This document shows, piece by piece, positions 44,474-52,733 of a stretch of DNA of 64,000 nt. Position numbers and translations under genes: made by a program. The notes below the pieces were generated by a model. It ran no database searches. It was given only the letters and a program-made list of their open reading frames with translations, and was not told the DNA's origin. Origin of the DNA: Ornithinimicrobium murale (GTDB taxonomy: Bacteria > Actinomycetota > Actinomycetes > Actinomycetales > Dermatophilaceae). Location of the stretch: positions 1 to 64,000 of the forward strand of contig NZ_QLVD01000002.1 of assembly GCF_003352835.1 (NCBI RefSeq), read 5' to 3'. Numbering within the stretch: the stretch's first letter is position 1; every line of letters starts with the position of its first letter.

Positions 44474-46002
44474 CAGCCCGGCTCCGCGCCGGGCGCGACC
44501 GCCGTCCGAGCCAGCTCCAGCAGGCCCGGGACGTCCAGGTGCGCCTCGACCCAGTCGGCCAGGTGGTCCAGGTGGGCGTCCAGGGCCCGGGCGTACGGCA
44601 CGCCTGAGGGAGTGAAGGAGCGGTCGCGGTCTGCGGCCACCTCGGCCAGCAGCCCGTGACGCAGCCCGTCGCTGTCGAGCACACCGTGCAGGCTGGTGCC
44701 GAGCACCCGGCCGTCGGCGCTCCGGCAGCCCTCGGGCCCTTCCTCCAGGTGCAGCCACGCCTGCGCGGAGCCGTGGCGCTCCGGGCGGCCCCACCTGATC
44801 TGGTAGCCGGAGACGGAGGGCGTCCCGGCCGGGCCGTCGGGGACCCCGCTCGACCGGGTGACGACCTTGGGCGCCGCGAACGTCGTGGCGACGGGCAGCA
44901 GCCCCAGGCCGGGAACCGTCCCGGCCCCGGACTCCACCTCGTCGTGGATGACCTCGCCGAGCAGCTGGTAGCCGCCGCAGATCCCGAGGACCCGGGCGCT
45001 GCTGGTCGCGAGGGCACGGTCCAGCCCCCGGTCCCGGAGCCAGGCGAGGTCGGCCACCGTGGCGCGGGTGCCGGGGAGCACGATCAGGTCGGCGTCGGCC
45101 AGGTCACCGGGACGGGTGGCCCAGCGCAGCTCGACGGACGGCTCGAGCACCAGGGGGTCCAGGTCGGAGGGGTTGGCCAGCCGGGGCAGGTGGATGACCG
45201 CCACGCGCAGCGGCCGGGCGGACGCGCCCTCACTGCCGACCGGCTCCGGTGCCGGCCGCCCGGGCGAGGCCAGGTCCAGCGAGTCCTCGACCCCCAGCAT
45301 CAGGTGGTCGCCCAGGTGGGGCAGCACCCCCAGGACGGGCAGCCCGGTGCGTTCCTCCAGCTCCCGCAGACCGTCGGCCAGCAGCGACGCGTCGCCCCGG
45401 AAGCTGTTGAACACGACACCGACCAGCCGCTCCCGCAGCCGGTCGGGCAGCAGGGCCCAGGTGCCGTAGGCCGAGGCGAAGGCCCCTCCCCGGTCGATGT
45501 CGACCACGAGCACGGCCGGAATGCCCGCGGCAGCGGCCAGCGGCAGGTTCACCAGGTCCCGGTCCAGCAGGTTGATCTCCGCCGCACGGCCGGCGCCCTC
45601 CAGCACGACCACCTCGTGCATCGCCCGCAGCCCGACCAGCGACCGGAGGACCAGGGTCCGCAGGCGCACTGCGCGCTCGCCGTAGCCGTCGGCCTCGTCG
45701 ACGGCCACCTCCTCCCCCAGCACGACCACATGGGAGGAGCGGGCTCCGGAGGGTTTGAGCAGGACCGGACCCATCCGCCGGTCGGTCTCGACGCGGGCGG
45801 CCAACGCCTGCATCGCCTGCGCCCGGCCGAGCTCACCACCGTCGGGGGTGACGGCGGAGTGGTTGGACATGTTCTGCGCCTTGAACGGCGCGACCTGCAC
45901 ACCTCGGCGCGCCAGGGCCCGGCACAGCGCGGACACGACCGTCGACTTGCCGGCGCCACTGGTCGCCCCCACGACCAGGAGCGCACCACGGGCGGTGCTC
46001 AA
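44470..46002 (-). CDS. cobQ: Cobyric acid synthase
   Basis: CobQ amidates four side chains of adenosylcobyrinic acid diamide using glutamine. The 510-aa product starts at TTG 46002, which overlaps the cobO stop (TTGA). The N-terminal synthetase part has LLVVGATSGAGKSTVVSALCRAL and PFKAQNMSNHSAVTPDGGELGRAQ. The C-terminal amidotransferase has nucleophile Cys in LGICGGYQLLGE and the terminal GTSLHGVLD. The longer open frame upstream is cobO antisense-free overlap and not CobQ-like. Confidence 0.94.
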   Translation of the reverse strand: MSTARGALLVVGATSGAGKSTVVSALCRALARRGVQVAPFKAQNMSNHSAVTPDGGELGRAQAMQALAARVETDRRMGPVLLKPSGARSSHVVVLGEEVAVDEADGYGERAVRLRTLVLRSLVGLRAMHEVVVLEGAGRAAEINLLDRDLVNLPLAAAAGIPAVLVVDIDRGGAFASAYGTWALLPDRLRERLVGVVFNSFRGDASLLADGLRELEERTGLPVLGVLPHLGDHLMLGVEDSLDLASPGRPAPEPVGSEGASARPLRVAVIHLPRLANPSDLDPLVLEPSVELRWATRPGDLADADLIVLPGTRATVADLAWLRDRGLDRALATSSARVLGICGGYQLLGEVIHDEVESGAGTVPGLGLLPVATTFAAPKVVTRSSGVPDGPAGTPSVSGYQIRWGRPERHGSAQAWLHLEEGPEGCRSADGRVLGTSLHGVLDSDGLRHGLLAEVAADRDRSFTPSGVPYARALDAHLDHLADWVEAHLDVPGLLELARTAVAPGAEPGW

Positions 46003-46580
46003 TAGTCGATCCCCCGCCGCGCCCGGATCCCGCGCTCGAAGGCGTGCTTGACCTTGACCATCTCCGTGACGGTATCGGCCACCTCGATCACCGGCTCCGG
46101 CATCTCCCGCCCGGTGAGGAAGACGCTGACGTCCTCGGGGCGGTCCCGCAGGACACCGGCGACCTCGACCGGGTCGATCCAGCCCCAGTTCATCGGGTAG
46201 GAGATCTCGTCCAGCATCACCATCCGGTGCGACCCCGCGGCGATCAGGTCCTTGCTGAAGGACCAGGCCGCGACGGCCTTGGCGCGACTCTCGTCCAGAT
46301 CGGTGGACTCCCACGAGAAGCCGTCCCCGGCGCTGGCCCACTCCACCCCGAGCTGTCGCAGCATCGCCTCCTCGCCCGTGCGCCACTTCCCTGACTTCAG
46401 GAACTGGACCACCAGGGTCGGCCAGTCCCGCGCCCTGCTGCGCAGCAGCGTCCCGAAGGCCGCGGTGGACTTGCCCTTGCCGTGGCCGGTGGTGACCAGG
46501 ACCAGGGACGGCGCCGAGCGCAGCGCCCTCCGGTCGTAGGGCCGTGCGGTGCGTGGCTCGGTGTGCTCGGGGTTGTTCAC
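45999..46580 (-). CDS. cobO: Cob(I)yrinic acid a,c-diamide adenosyltransferase
   Basis: This enzyme (CobO/BtuR family) adds the adenosyl group to cobalt in corrinoids. The 193-aa product has P-loop TTGHGKGKSTAAFGTLLR, GDGFSWES, MLDEISYPMNWGW and LTGREMPEPVIEVADTVTEM, the family pattern. GTG 46580 overlaps the btuD stop. It is coupled to cobQ by a TTGA overlap. Confidence 0.95.
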   Translation of the reverse strand: MNNPEHTEPRTARPYDRRALRSAPSLVLVTTGHGKGKSTAAFGTLLRSRARDWPTLVVQFLKSGKWRTGEEAMLRQLGVEWASAGDGFSWESTDLDESRAKAVAAWSFSKDLIAAGSHRMVMLDEISYPMNWGWIDPVEVAGVLRDRPEDVSVFLTGREMPEPVIEVADTVTEMVKVKHAFERGIRARRGIDY

Positions 46581-47464
46581 GAGACCTCCTGGGTCCGGTC
46601 GGGGTCGAGTGGGTGGTGGGTGGGCGAGCCTCGTCGGCCCGGTGGGGTGCAGTGCTCGGTGGCAGACACCGCGCCGGTATGCCGTGGGGCACGGGGGGCG
46701 GGCACGACGACCAGGTGCCCGTCCAGGTGGTGGACGTGCAGGGGCCAGCCGTAGACCTGGCTGAGCAGCGAGTCCTGCAGCACCTCGTGGGGCGTGCCCA
46801 GAGCGACCGGCGCACCGCGCTCGAGCAGCAGCAACCGGTCGGCATAGCGGGAGGCGATCCCCAGGTCGTGCATCGCCGCCACCACGGTGAGCCCGTCCCG
46901 ATGGCGCAGGTCATCGACCAGCTCGAGCACCTCCACCTGGTGACCGGGATCGAGGGCGCTGGTCGGCTCGTCCAGCAGGAGGACCGGTGCCTGCTGGGTC
47001 AGCGCGCGGGCGATGACCACACGCTGGGTCTCTCCCCCGGAGAGTCCGCGCAGGGTCCGGTCGGCGAACCCGCCCATCCCGAGCCGGTGCAGCGCGTCGA
47101 CGGCGATGCGACGGTCGGCGGGAGACTCCCGCTCGAGCCACCCGAGGTGGGCGGTGCGACCGAGAAGGACGTACTCGACCACGGTCATCCCGGGCGGCAG
47201 CTCGGGTGACTGGGGCATGAGCGACACGTCCCGCGGGCCCGGGACCGAGCCATCACCGAGGTGCACCTGTCCAGTGCTCGGCACCAGCCCGACCAGGGAC
47301 CTGAGGAAGGTGGACTTCCCCGATCCGTTGGGACCGATCAGGCCGAGCCACTCGCCACGGTGCAGGTCCAGGTCGACGCCCGCGAGCACCTGCACACCGC
47401 CGAAGGCGACCTGCACGTCACGGGCGCGCAGGACCGCTGGCGAGCGGGTCGTCGGGGAACTCAT
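46577..47464 (-). CDS. btuD: Cobalamin ABC transporter ATP-binding protein
   Basis: This ATPase of the B12 importer is 295 aa. It has Walker A GPNGSGKSTFL, Q-loop LMPQSPELPPGMTV, signature LSGGETQRVVIARAL, Walker B VLLLDEPTSALD and H-loop MHDLG. A 40-residue Pro/His-rich tail is unusual. ATG 47464 overlaps the btuC stop (ATGA). Operon context and the riboswitch upstream support B12 or another corrinoid as the substrate. Confidence 0.9.
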   Translation of the reverse strand: MSSPTTRSPAVLRARDVQVAFGGVQVLAGVDLDLHRGEWLGLIGPNGSGKSTFLRSLVGLVPSTGQVHLGDGSVPGPRDVSLMPQSPELPPGMTVVEYVLLGRTAHLGWLERESPADRRIAVDALHRLGMGGFADRTLRGLSGGETQRVVIARALTQQAPVLLLDEPTSALDPGHQVEVLELVDDLRHRDGLTVVAAMHDLGIASRYADRLLLLERGAPVALGTPHEVLQDSLLSQVYGWPLHVHHLDGHLVVVPAPRAPRHTGAVSATEHCTPPGRRGSPTHHPLDPDRTQEVS

Positions 47465-48546
47465 GCGTCGTGCCTCCGTCGCCACAGGATGACGCAGAAG
47501 AACGGCGCCCCGACGAAGGCGGTGATCACGCCGACGGGCAGCTCAGCAGGCGCGGTGAGGGTGCGTGCCCCGATGTCGACGAGGGCGAGGAAGCCACCTC
47601 CCACGACCGCGGACAGCGGCACGATCGCCCGGTAGGAGTGCCCGACCAGGACCCGCACGATGTGCGGCGTCACGAGCCCGACGAAGGCGATGAGGCCGCT
47701 GACCGACACCGCCGCCGCCGTGATCAGGGTCGCGGCGGTCACCACGAGCAGGCGCGAGCGCGCCGGCTTCAGACCCAGGGCACGGGCCTCGTCGTCGCCC
47801 AGCCGCAGGACGTCCAGGTGACGGGCGTGCAGCAGCAGGACCAGGCCGGCAACCAGGACATAGGGCAACAGGAGCAGCACGGGGTGCCAACCGTCGGCGG
47901 CCAGCCGGCCGAACAGCCAGGACAGCACCTCCCGCGCCCTGGTCTGGTCCAGCCGTTGCAGGGCGAACGTCTGGGCCGCCGAGAACAGCGCCGCCATCGC
48001 GACGCCGGCCAGCAACAGCGTCGCCGGGTTCCGGAACGAGCCGCGGGCCACGAGCACGGAGCCGGTGACGGCCAGCAGCGCGCCGACGAACGCGGCCATC
48101 GGCAGTGCGGCGACCGGGCCGAGGGCAAGGTTCAGGCCGAAGCCGAGGGCCAGCACGGCACCGAGCCCCGCCCCCGCTGACACGCCCAGCAGGTAGGGAT
48201 CGGCCAGCGGGTTGCGGAAGACGCCCTGGTAGCCGGCTCCGGCCACGGCGAGCGAGGCCCCGACCAGGGCGGCCAGGACGGTGCGCGGGAGCCGGATCTG
48301 CCACAACACCGCCTCGTGCTGGGAGGACAGCGTCCGGTCGACCTCGATGAGCGGGACGGCGTCCAGGAGGGAGCGGATCACGCCACCCACCGGCAGTCCG
48401 GCGGCGCCCTGCGTGGCCGAGAGCAGGCAGGCCAGCAGGAGCAGAGCCAGGCTGCCGAGCAGGGCGGGAACAGGCAGCCGGAAGGCTCGGTCGGCGGACC
48501 GCTCCAGGGGGTCGCCCGCGCTGGCGGCGTGCGTTCGGGTGGTCAC
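47461..48546 (-). CDS. btuC: Cobalamin ABC transporter permease
   Basis: This 361-aa FecCD-family permease has about ten helices. RLPRTVLAALVGASLAVAGAGYQGVFRNPLADPYLLGVSAGAGLGA is the family signature and SGLIAFVGLVTPHIVRVLVG is the ATPase-contact region. GTG 48546 overlaps the btuF stop (GTGA). It is homologous to, but clearly separate from, the siderophore permeases at 20-22 kb. Confidence 0.92.
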   Translation of the reverse strand: MTTRTHAASAGDPLERSADRAFRLPVPALLGSLALLLLACLLSATQGAAGLPVGGVIRSLLDAVPLIEVDRTLSSQHEAVLWQIRLPRTVLAALVGASLAVAGAGYQGVFRNPLADPYLLGVSAGAGLGAVLALGFGLNLALGPVAALPMAAFVGALLAVTGSVLVARGSFRNPATLLLAGVAMAALFSAAQTFALQRLDQTRAREVLSWLFGRLAADGWHPVLLLLPYVLVAGLVLLLHARHLDVLRLGDDEARALGLKPARSRLLVVTAATLITAAAVSVSGLIAFVGLVTPHIVRVLVGHSYRAIVPLSAVVGGGFLALVDIGARTLTAPAELPVGVITAFVGAPFFCVILWRRRHDA

Positions 48547-49544
48547 CGACCGACCGGCGCGCCGACCTGGCTCATCGCCCCAGCCACGGTCTCCACCAGC
48601 TGGGGAAGTCGCGGACCCCAGCGGGAGGCGATGTCGGCGTCAACCACCACGATGTTCCCGTCCCGCACGGCGGAGACGTCGGCCCAGCCGGGCCGGGCCG
48701 CCACGTCCTCGGCGGTGTAGGACACCTGGTCGGTGATGACGATCAGCTGCGGGTCGGCCTCGATGATGGCCTCCTCGGTGAGCTGGGGGTAGCCGGCCTG
48801 GTCGGCGTCGGCCGCGTCGGCGATGTTGACCGCCCCCATCTGCTCATACACCGAGCCGATGAAGCTGTGGCTGCTGGCGGAGAAGAACGTGTCGTCGAGC
48901 TCGTGGTAGACCCGCAGCCCCTCCTCCTGCGGAGCTCCCTGGAAGGCCTCGTCCATCTGGGCGCGCAGGTCCTCGATCACGGTGGCCGTCTCGTCCACGT
49001 GGCCGGTCGCGATCCCCAGGGCCGCCATCGTGTCGTAGCCGTCCTCGATGTCGGCTGGCGCCGGGTTGACCAGGACGGGGATGTCGAGGGCGTCCAGCGA
49101 GGCCACGACGTCGTTGCTGTCGTTGGCGATGACCACCAGGTCCGGTTCGTAGCCGACGATGGCCTCGACGTTGGGGTCGTAGCCGGAGAGGTCGGTGACC
49201 GGCGCCTCCTCCGGGAAGGTCGAGTAGGCATCCACGGCGATGACCTGCTCACCCGCGCCGATGGCGAACAGCGTCTCGGTGGCCGACGGGGACAGCGACA
49301 CGACACGCTCAGGCTGCTCGTCGATGATGACCTCACCGGAGGCGGTGTCCAGCGTGACGGGGAAGTCGTCCGCCGCGCTCGTGGCCGTGGTGTCGTCGCT
49401 CGGTGCGGTGGCGCTGGCCTCGTCCGTTGCGTCGGTGCCGGTGGCCTGCTCAGCTGGCTGGTCGTCGCTGCCGCAGCCGGCCACCACGAGGGTCAGGCAG
49501 AGAAGGAAGGCGGCGGGTGCGGCCGCCCGGGGACGGATGGTCAT
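48543..49544 (-). CDS. btuF: Cobalamin ABC transporter substrate-binding lipoprotein
   Basis: This 333-aa lipoprotein has lipobox VVAGC (Cys near 24), a Thr/Ser/Asp-rich linker of about 35 residues and a BtuF-like binding domain. The domain contains ERVVSLSPSATETLFAIGAGEQVIAVDAYSTFPEEA, DLSGYDPNVEAIVGYEPDLVVI and SFIGSVYEQMGAVNIAD. It is the first gene behind the cobalamin riboswitch; AGGAGACC precedes ATG 49544. Binding corrinoid is inferred from the operon and riboswitch. Confidence 0.92.
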   Translation of the reverse strand: MTIRPRAAAPAAFLLCLTLVVAGCGSDDQPAEQATGTDATDEASATAPSDDTTATSAADDFPVTLDTASGEVIIDEQPERVVSLSPSATETLFAIGAGEQVIAVDAYSTFPEEAPVTDLSGYDPNVEAIVGYEPDLVVIANDSNDVVASLDALDIPVLVNPAPADIEDGYDTMAALGIATGHVDETATVIEDLRAQMDEAFQGAPQEEGLRVYHELDDTFFSASSHSFIGSVYEQMGAVNIADAADADQAGYPQLTEEAIIEADPQLIVITDQVSYTAEDVAARPGWADVSAVRDGNIVVVDADIASRWGPRLPQLVETVAGAMSQVGAPVGR

Positions 49545-49639
49545 CTGGTCTCCTGTCGGTCGAGGTGAGTGCTCGAGCGACAGCAGTCCCGGTCAGGATC
49601 CGTCTGCCGAACCAGCCCTTGTCCTCGAGGGCAAAATGG

Positions 49640-49746
49640 TGCGGAACGCCAGGCAGTTCGACCGGACTCGTCCACCTCTGACCGGGGTCTGGGTGGCTTC
49701 ACCGTTGCGGGACAGTGCCGGGTTCTCACCGGACTTCGTCTGCATG
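49640..49746 (-). ncRNA. Cobalamin riboswitch
   Basis: Read on the minus strand, the sequence has the conserved core AGTCCGGTGAGAACCCGG, then CACTGTCCCGCAACGGTGA. After a peripheral helix comes a B12-box-like GAGTCCGGTCGAACTGCC (about 49652-49669). These are the standard motifs of AdoCbl-sensing riboswitches. It lies about 95 bp before the btuF ATG and just after the cobC-like stop. Ligand binding should repress the six-gene operon. A CCCT...AGGG hairpin near 49614-49630 may belong to the expression platform. Confidence 0.9.
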
Positions 49747-49758
49747 ACGCTGGGCACT

Positions 49759-50712
49759 CTACACAGGCCCCCGGACCTCCGCGGCCGCATCCCGGTGGAG
49801 TGCCTGGTCCAACCGCTCCAAGCCCTCCGGGGCGGGGACCGCGATCCGCACCGTGCCGGGCAGCCCGAAGCTGGCACAGTCGCGCACCAGCACCCCGTGG
49901 GGCGCGAGGCGCTCCCGCAGCCCGGCGGCGTCCTCGACCAGGACCCAGGGGGCGTCGCCAGGCCGCACGCTCAGCCCATGCCCCTGCAGCACCTCGACCA
50001 GCTGGCCACGGAGCCCGCTAATCGCCCGCGACCAGCCCGGCAGGTCGGCACCGGCCAGCAGGTCGGGCAGCACGGCGAGGGCGAGGGTGCTCACCGACCA
50101 GTGCGGCTGCGCGCGGGTGAGTCGCTCGATCAGCTCCGGCGCAGCCACGACGTAGCCCAGCCGCAGCCCGGGACAGTGGAACGTCTTGGTGAGCGACCCC
50201 ACGACCACGACGCCGGGTCGTCCGGCGCTCCATCGGCCGGTGGCCAGGGCGTAGAACGCCTCGTCCCAGACATCGGCGTGCTCGTCGGGGCCGGCGAGCA
50301 CGCCGGTGGGGCTGTGCGGGTCGGTGCGCCACACCGGGCCGGTCATGCCCCGCGGGTGGAGGGCAAACTCCGGCTCGCTGCGGATGTGTCCGCCCAGGAC
50401 GGAGCTCACCAGGTGGATCGCCTCGCTGCCCCCGTTGGTCAGCAGCACCCGCTCCGGCCCGACTCCCAGTGCGTCCGCGAGCAGACCGGTCGCTTCCCGG
50501 GTGTCCGGGTAGCGCCCCAACGCGTCCAGGTGTCGGACGACCAACGGGGCGACCGGTGGAGCCACAGGGTTCATGTTCTGGGACAGGTCCACGAGTTCGT
50601 CGGGGTCCAGCCCCAGAGCCCGCGCCACCGCGAGACCGTCACCGCCGTGGGTTCCGGCAGCAGGAACCGCGGCGGTGGGTCGGGACCCCGCGTCGTGGGA
50701 CACCCGGGACAT
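49759..50712 (-). CDS. cobC: Threonine-phosphate decarboxylase / CobC-like aminotransferase
   Basis: The 317-aa PLP enzyme of the HisC/CobD class supplies aminopropanol phosphate for cobalamin side-chain assembly. Seen are THGGDGLAVARALG, DLSQNMNPVAPPV, LTNGGSEAIHLV, a PLP-lysine segment VVVGSLTKTFHCPGLRLGYV and a C-terminal VRIAVPAPEGLERL. The sequence between SEAIHLV and DEAF is shorter than in HisC. It lies upstream of the riboswitch, so it is not under that control if transcribed from hemH. Histidinol-phosphate aminotransferase is a less likely alternative. Confidence 0.82.
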   Translation of the reverse strand: MSRVSHDAGSRPTAAVPAAGTHGGDGLAVARALGLDPDELVDLSQNMNPVAPPVAPLVVRHLDALGRYPDTREATGLLADALGVGPERVLLTNGGSEAIHLVSSVLGGHIRSEPEFALHPRGMTGPVWRTDPHSPTGVLAGPDEHADVWDEAFYALATGRWSAGRPGVVVVGSLTKTFHCPGLRLGYVVAAPELIERLTRAQPHWSVSTLALAVLPDLLAGADLPGWSRAISGLRGQLVEVLQGHGLSVRPGDAPWVLVEDAAGLRERLAPHGVLVRDCASFGLPGTVRIAVPAPEGLERLDQALHRDAAAEVRGPV

Positions 50713-50721
50713 GCCGGTCCT

Positions 50722-51966
50722 TCAGTCCGCGCCGCAGGCGGCGGGCTTGGCGACGCGCAGGTTCGGGCAGCAGCCCGGAGCACAGACCGACGGCCATGGC
50801 TCGGCCACCGGCCAGGACGGTCGCTCCGGGGACTCACCGCGCGCTTCTGCGGCACGCTCCACGACCAGGTCGGCCAGGCCGGAGACGAACTGCGGGTCGA
50901 TGCCCACCGTCGGCACGCGCAGCACCTCGATGCCGACCTCGGCTGCCGTCTCCTGTGCTTCGGTGTCCAGGTCGAAGATGACCTCCATGTGGTCGGAGAC
51001 GAAGCCGATCGGCGCCAGGATCACCTGGGTCACGCCCTCGCTCGAGAGCTCACGCAGCCGGTCGTTGATGTCCGGCTCGAGCCACGGTTGGGTGGGCGGG
51101 CCGGAGCGGGAGCAGTAGGTCAGCTCGCCGACCAGGTCCTCCCCCAGCGTGGCCCGGACCTCCTCGGTGATCGCGCGGGTCAGAGCCTCATGCTGGGCGC
51201 TGTAGACATTGCCCTCACCGTCCCCCGGACCCGAGGTGTCATCCATCCCGTTCGGGATGGAGTGCGTGACGAAGACCAGGCGCGGCACCTCGCCGCTGCG
51301 GTCGCGGACCTGGCGGGCAGCCTCGGTGACCAGGCGAGCGTTGGTGGAGGCGAAGCCGGGGTGATTCCAGTACTGCCGGACCTTGTCGACCCGCACCGGC
51401 GTGCCCTCCTCGGTCAACTCGGCGATCGACTCGGCGAGGTCCTCGCGGTACTGCCGGCAGGAGCTGTAGGAGCTGTAGGCGCTCGTGGTGACCGCCAGGA
51501 ACCGGGTCATCCCCTCGCTGGCTGCTCCGCGCAGGGTGTCGGTCAGGAACGGCTCGGAGTTGCGGTTGCCCCACAGCAGGGGCGTGCTGATCTCGCGGCG
51601 CGCGAACTCCTCACCCAGGGCGGCCAGCAGCGCGCGGTTCTGGTCGTTGATGGGGCTCTTGCCGCCGAAGGCGTGGTAGTGCTCGGCGACGTCCTCCAGC
51701 CGTTCGTCGGGGATCCCCCGCCCGCGAGTCACCCGCCGCAGGAAGGGCATGACCTCCTCCGGCGCCTCAGGGCCTCCGAAGCTCACCAGGACGACGGCGT
51801 CATAGGGGTCAGCCTCGCCGGTGGTCTCCTCGGCAGCCTCCTCTTCCAGCTCCGCCAGGGACTCAGCCTCGTAGGCCGACTCGCCGGTCGGCGGTCGGGC
51901 CGCGGTCGGGCTCTGGTCGGCCCCGTCCTGTCCGGGGTCCGTGGGCTCGGCGATCGGGTCAGTCAT
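50722..51966 (-). CDS. hemH: Ferrochelatase (coproporphyrin-type in actinobacteria)
   Basis: This enzyme inserts iron into the porphyrin in the last part of heme synthesis. The 414-aa product has a 55-residue acidic N-terminal extension, then YDAVVLVSFGGPEAPEEVMPFL, HYHAFGGKSPIN, LLWGNRNSEPFL, TTSAYSSYSSCRQYREDL, FVTHSIPNGMD and ILAPIGFVSDHMEVIFDLD. The Cys in SSCRQYR and the C-terminal CAPGCC cluster fit the [2Fe-2S] site known in actinobacterial enzymes. ATG 51966 overlaps the preceding yadS-like stop (ATGA). Confidence 0.94.
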   Translation of the reverse strand: MTDPIAEPTDPGQDGADQSPTAARPPTGESAYEAESLAELEEEAAEETTGEADPYDAVVLVSFGGPEAPEEVMPFLRRVTRGRGIPDERLEDVAEHYHAFGGKSPINDQNRALLAALGEEFARREISTPLLWGNRNSEPFLTDTLRGAASEGMTRFLAVTTSAYSSYSSCRQYREDLAESIAELTEEGTPVRVDKVRQYWNHPGFASTNARLVTEAARQVRDRSGEVPRLVFVTHSIPNGMDDTSGPGDGEGNVYSAQHEALTRAITEEVRATLGEDLVGELTYCSRSGPPTQPWLEPDINDRLRELSSEGVTQVILAPIGFVSDHMEVIFDLDTEAQETAAEVGIEVLRVPTVGIDPQFVSGLADLVVERAAEARGESPERPSWPVAEPWPSVCAPGCCPNLRVAKPAACGAD

Positions 51967-52637
51967 CGGTGCTCTCCTGTTGTTCGCAGTGCGGTCGGGG
52001 CATTGAGGTCCAGGGCGACGGCGACGACACGGATCACGAAGACCAGTGCGACCGCGCCCCAGATGAGTAAGGGGGTGAGGAAGTCGAGGGAGTGCGCGAC
52101 CACGATCAGCGTGGCGCCGAGCACTGCGGGCACGGCATAGAGTTCGCGCCGCAGCACCTCCGGCACCTGCCCGGCCAGCACGTCGCGCAGGGCGCCGCCG
52201 CCCGTGGCGGTGATCACGCCCAGGATGACCGCGGCCAGGGCCCCGGAGTCGAACTGCAGGGCTTTGAGGGAGCCGCTGACCGCGAACAGCGCGAGACCAC
52301 CGGCGTCCAGCACTCTCACTGCGCGGCCGATCAGCTTGGCCCGGAGGCTGGACCGGATCGGGATGACCGCCCGCAGCCGGCTGTACCAGAGGAAGACGCC
52401 CAACCCGGCCAGGGCCGCCGGTGCCAGCAGGCGCCAGTCGGTCAGTCCGTCCGGTGGGGTGTCGCCGAGCAGCACGTCGCGGATCATCCCACCGCCCAGG
52501 CCAGCCACCCAGGCGAGCACGACGACACCCACGAGGTCCAGTCCCTTGCGCACCGCGACCAGACCGCCGGACAGCGCGAAGACGAAGACCCCGAGGATGT
52601 CGAGCAGCAACTGGAGGTCGTAGTCCTGGGTCACCAT
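51963..52637 (-). CDS. Trimeric intracellular cation channel-like (YadS/UPF0126) membrane protein
   Basis: This 224-aa membrane protein has about seven helices and the duplicated UPF0126 motif: FALSGGLVAVRKGLDLVGVVVLAWVAGLGGGMIRDVLLGDTPP and FAVSGSLKALQFDSGALAAVILGVITATGGGALRDVLAG. Prokaryotic relatives are TRIC-type channels or glycine-importer-like proteins. The start is ATG 52637; the SD is weak. It is co-transcribed with hemH (ATGA overlap), a link whose meaning is unclear. Confidence 0.9.
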   Translation of the reverse strand: MVTQDYDLQLLLDILGVFVFALSGGLVAVRKGLDLVGVVVLAWVAGLGGGMIRDVLLGDTPPDGLTDWRLLAPAALAGLGVFLWYSRLRAVIPIRSSLRAKLIGRAVRVLDAGGLALFAVSGSLKALQFDSGALAAVILGVITATGGGALRDVLAGQVPEVLRRELYAVPAVLGATLIVVAHSLDFLTPLLIWGAVALVFVIRVVAVALDLNAPTALRTTGEHR

Positions 52638-52733
52638 GGTTATGCCTAAGGTAGCCCTCCAGGCGGCGTGGCCTGCTGTCCGGGCGAGGTGAGAAGTGGC
52701 ACAGTCGGACCAGGCCGACACAAGGAGAGTTTG

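Noticed and set aside
52618..52645. IdeR-like TTAGGC-ATAACC before the YadS-type gene
   Set aside because: The half-sites do not align to the 19-bp consensus with the right spacing.
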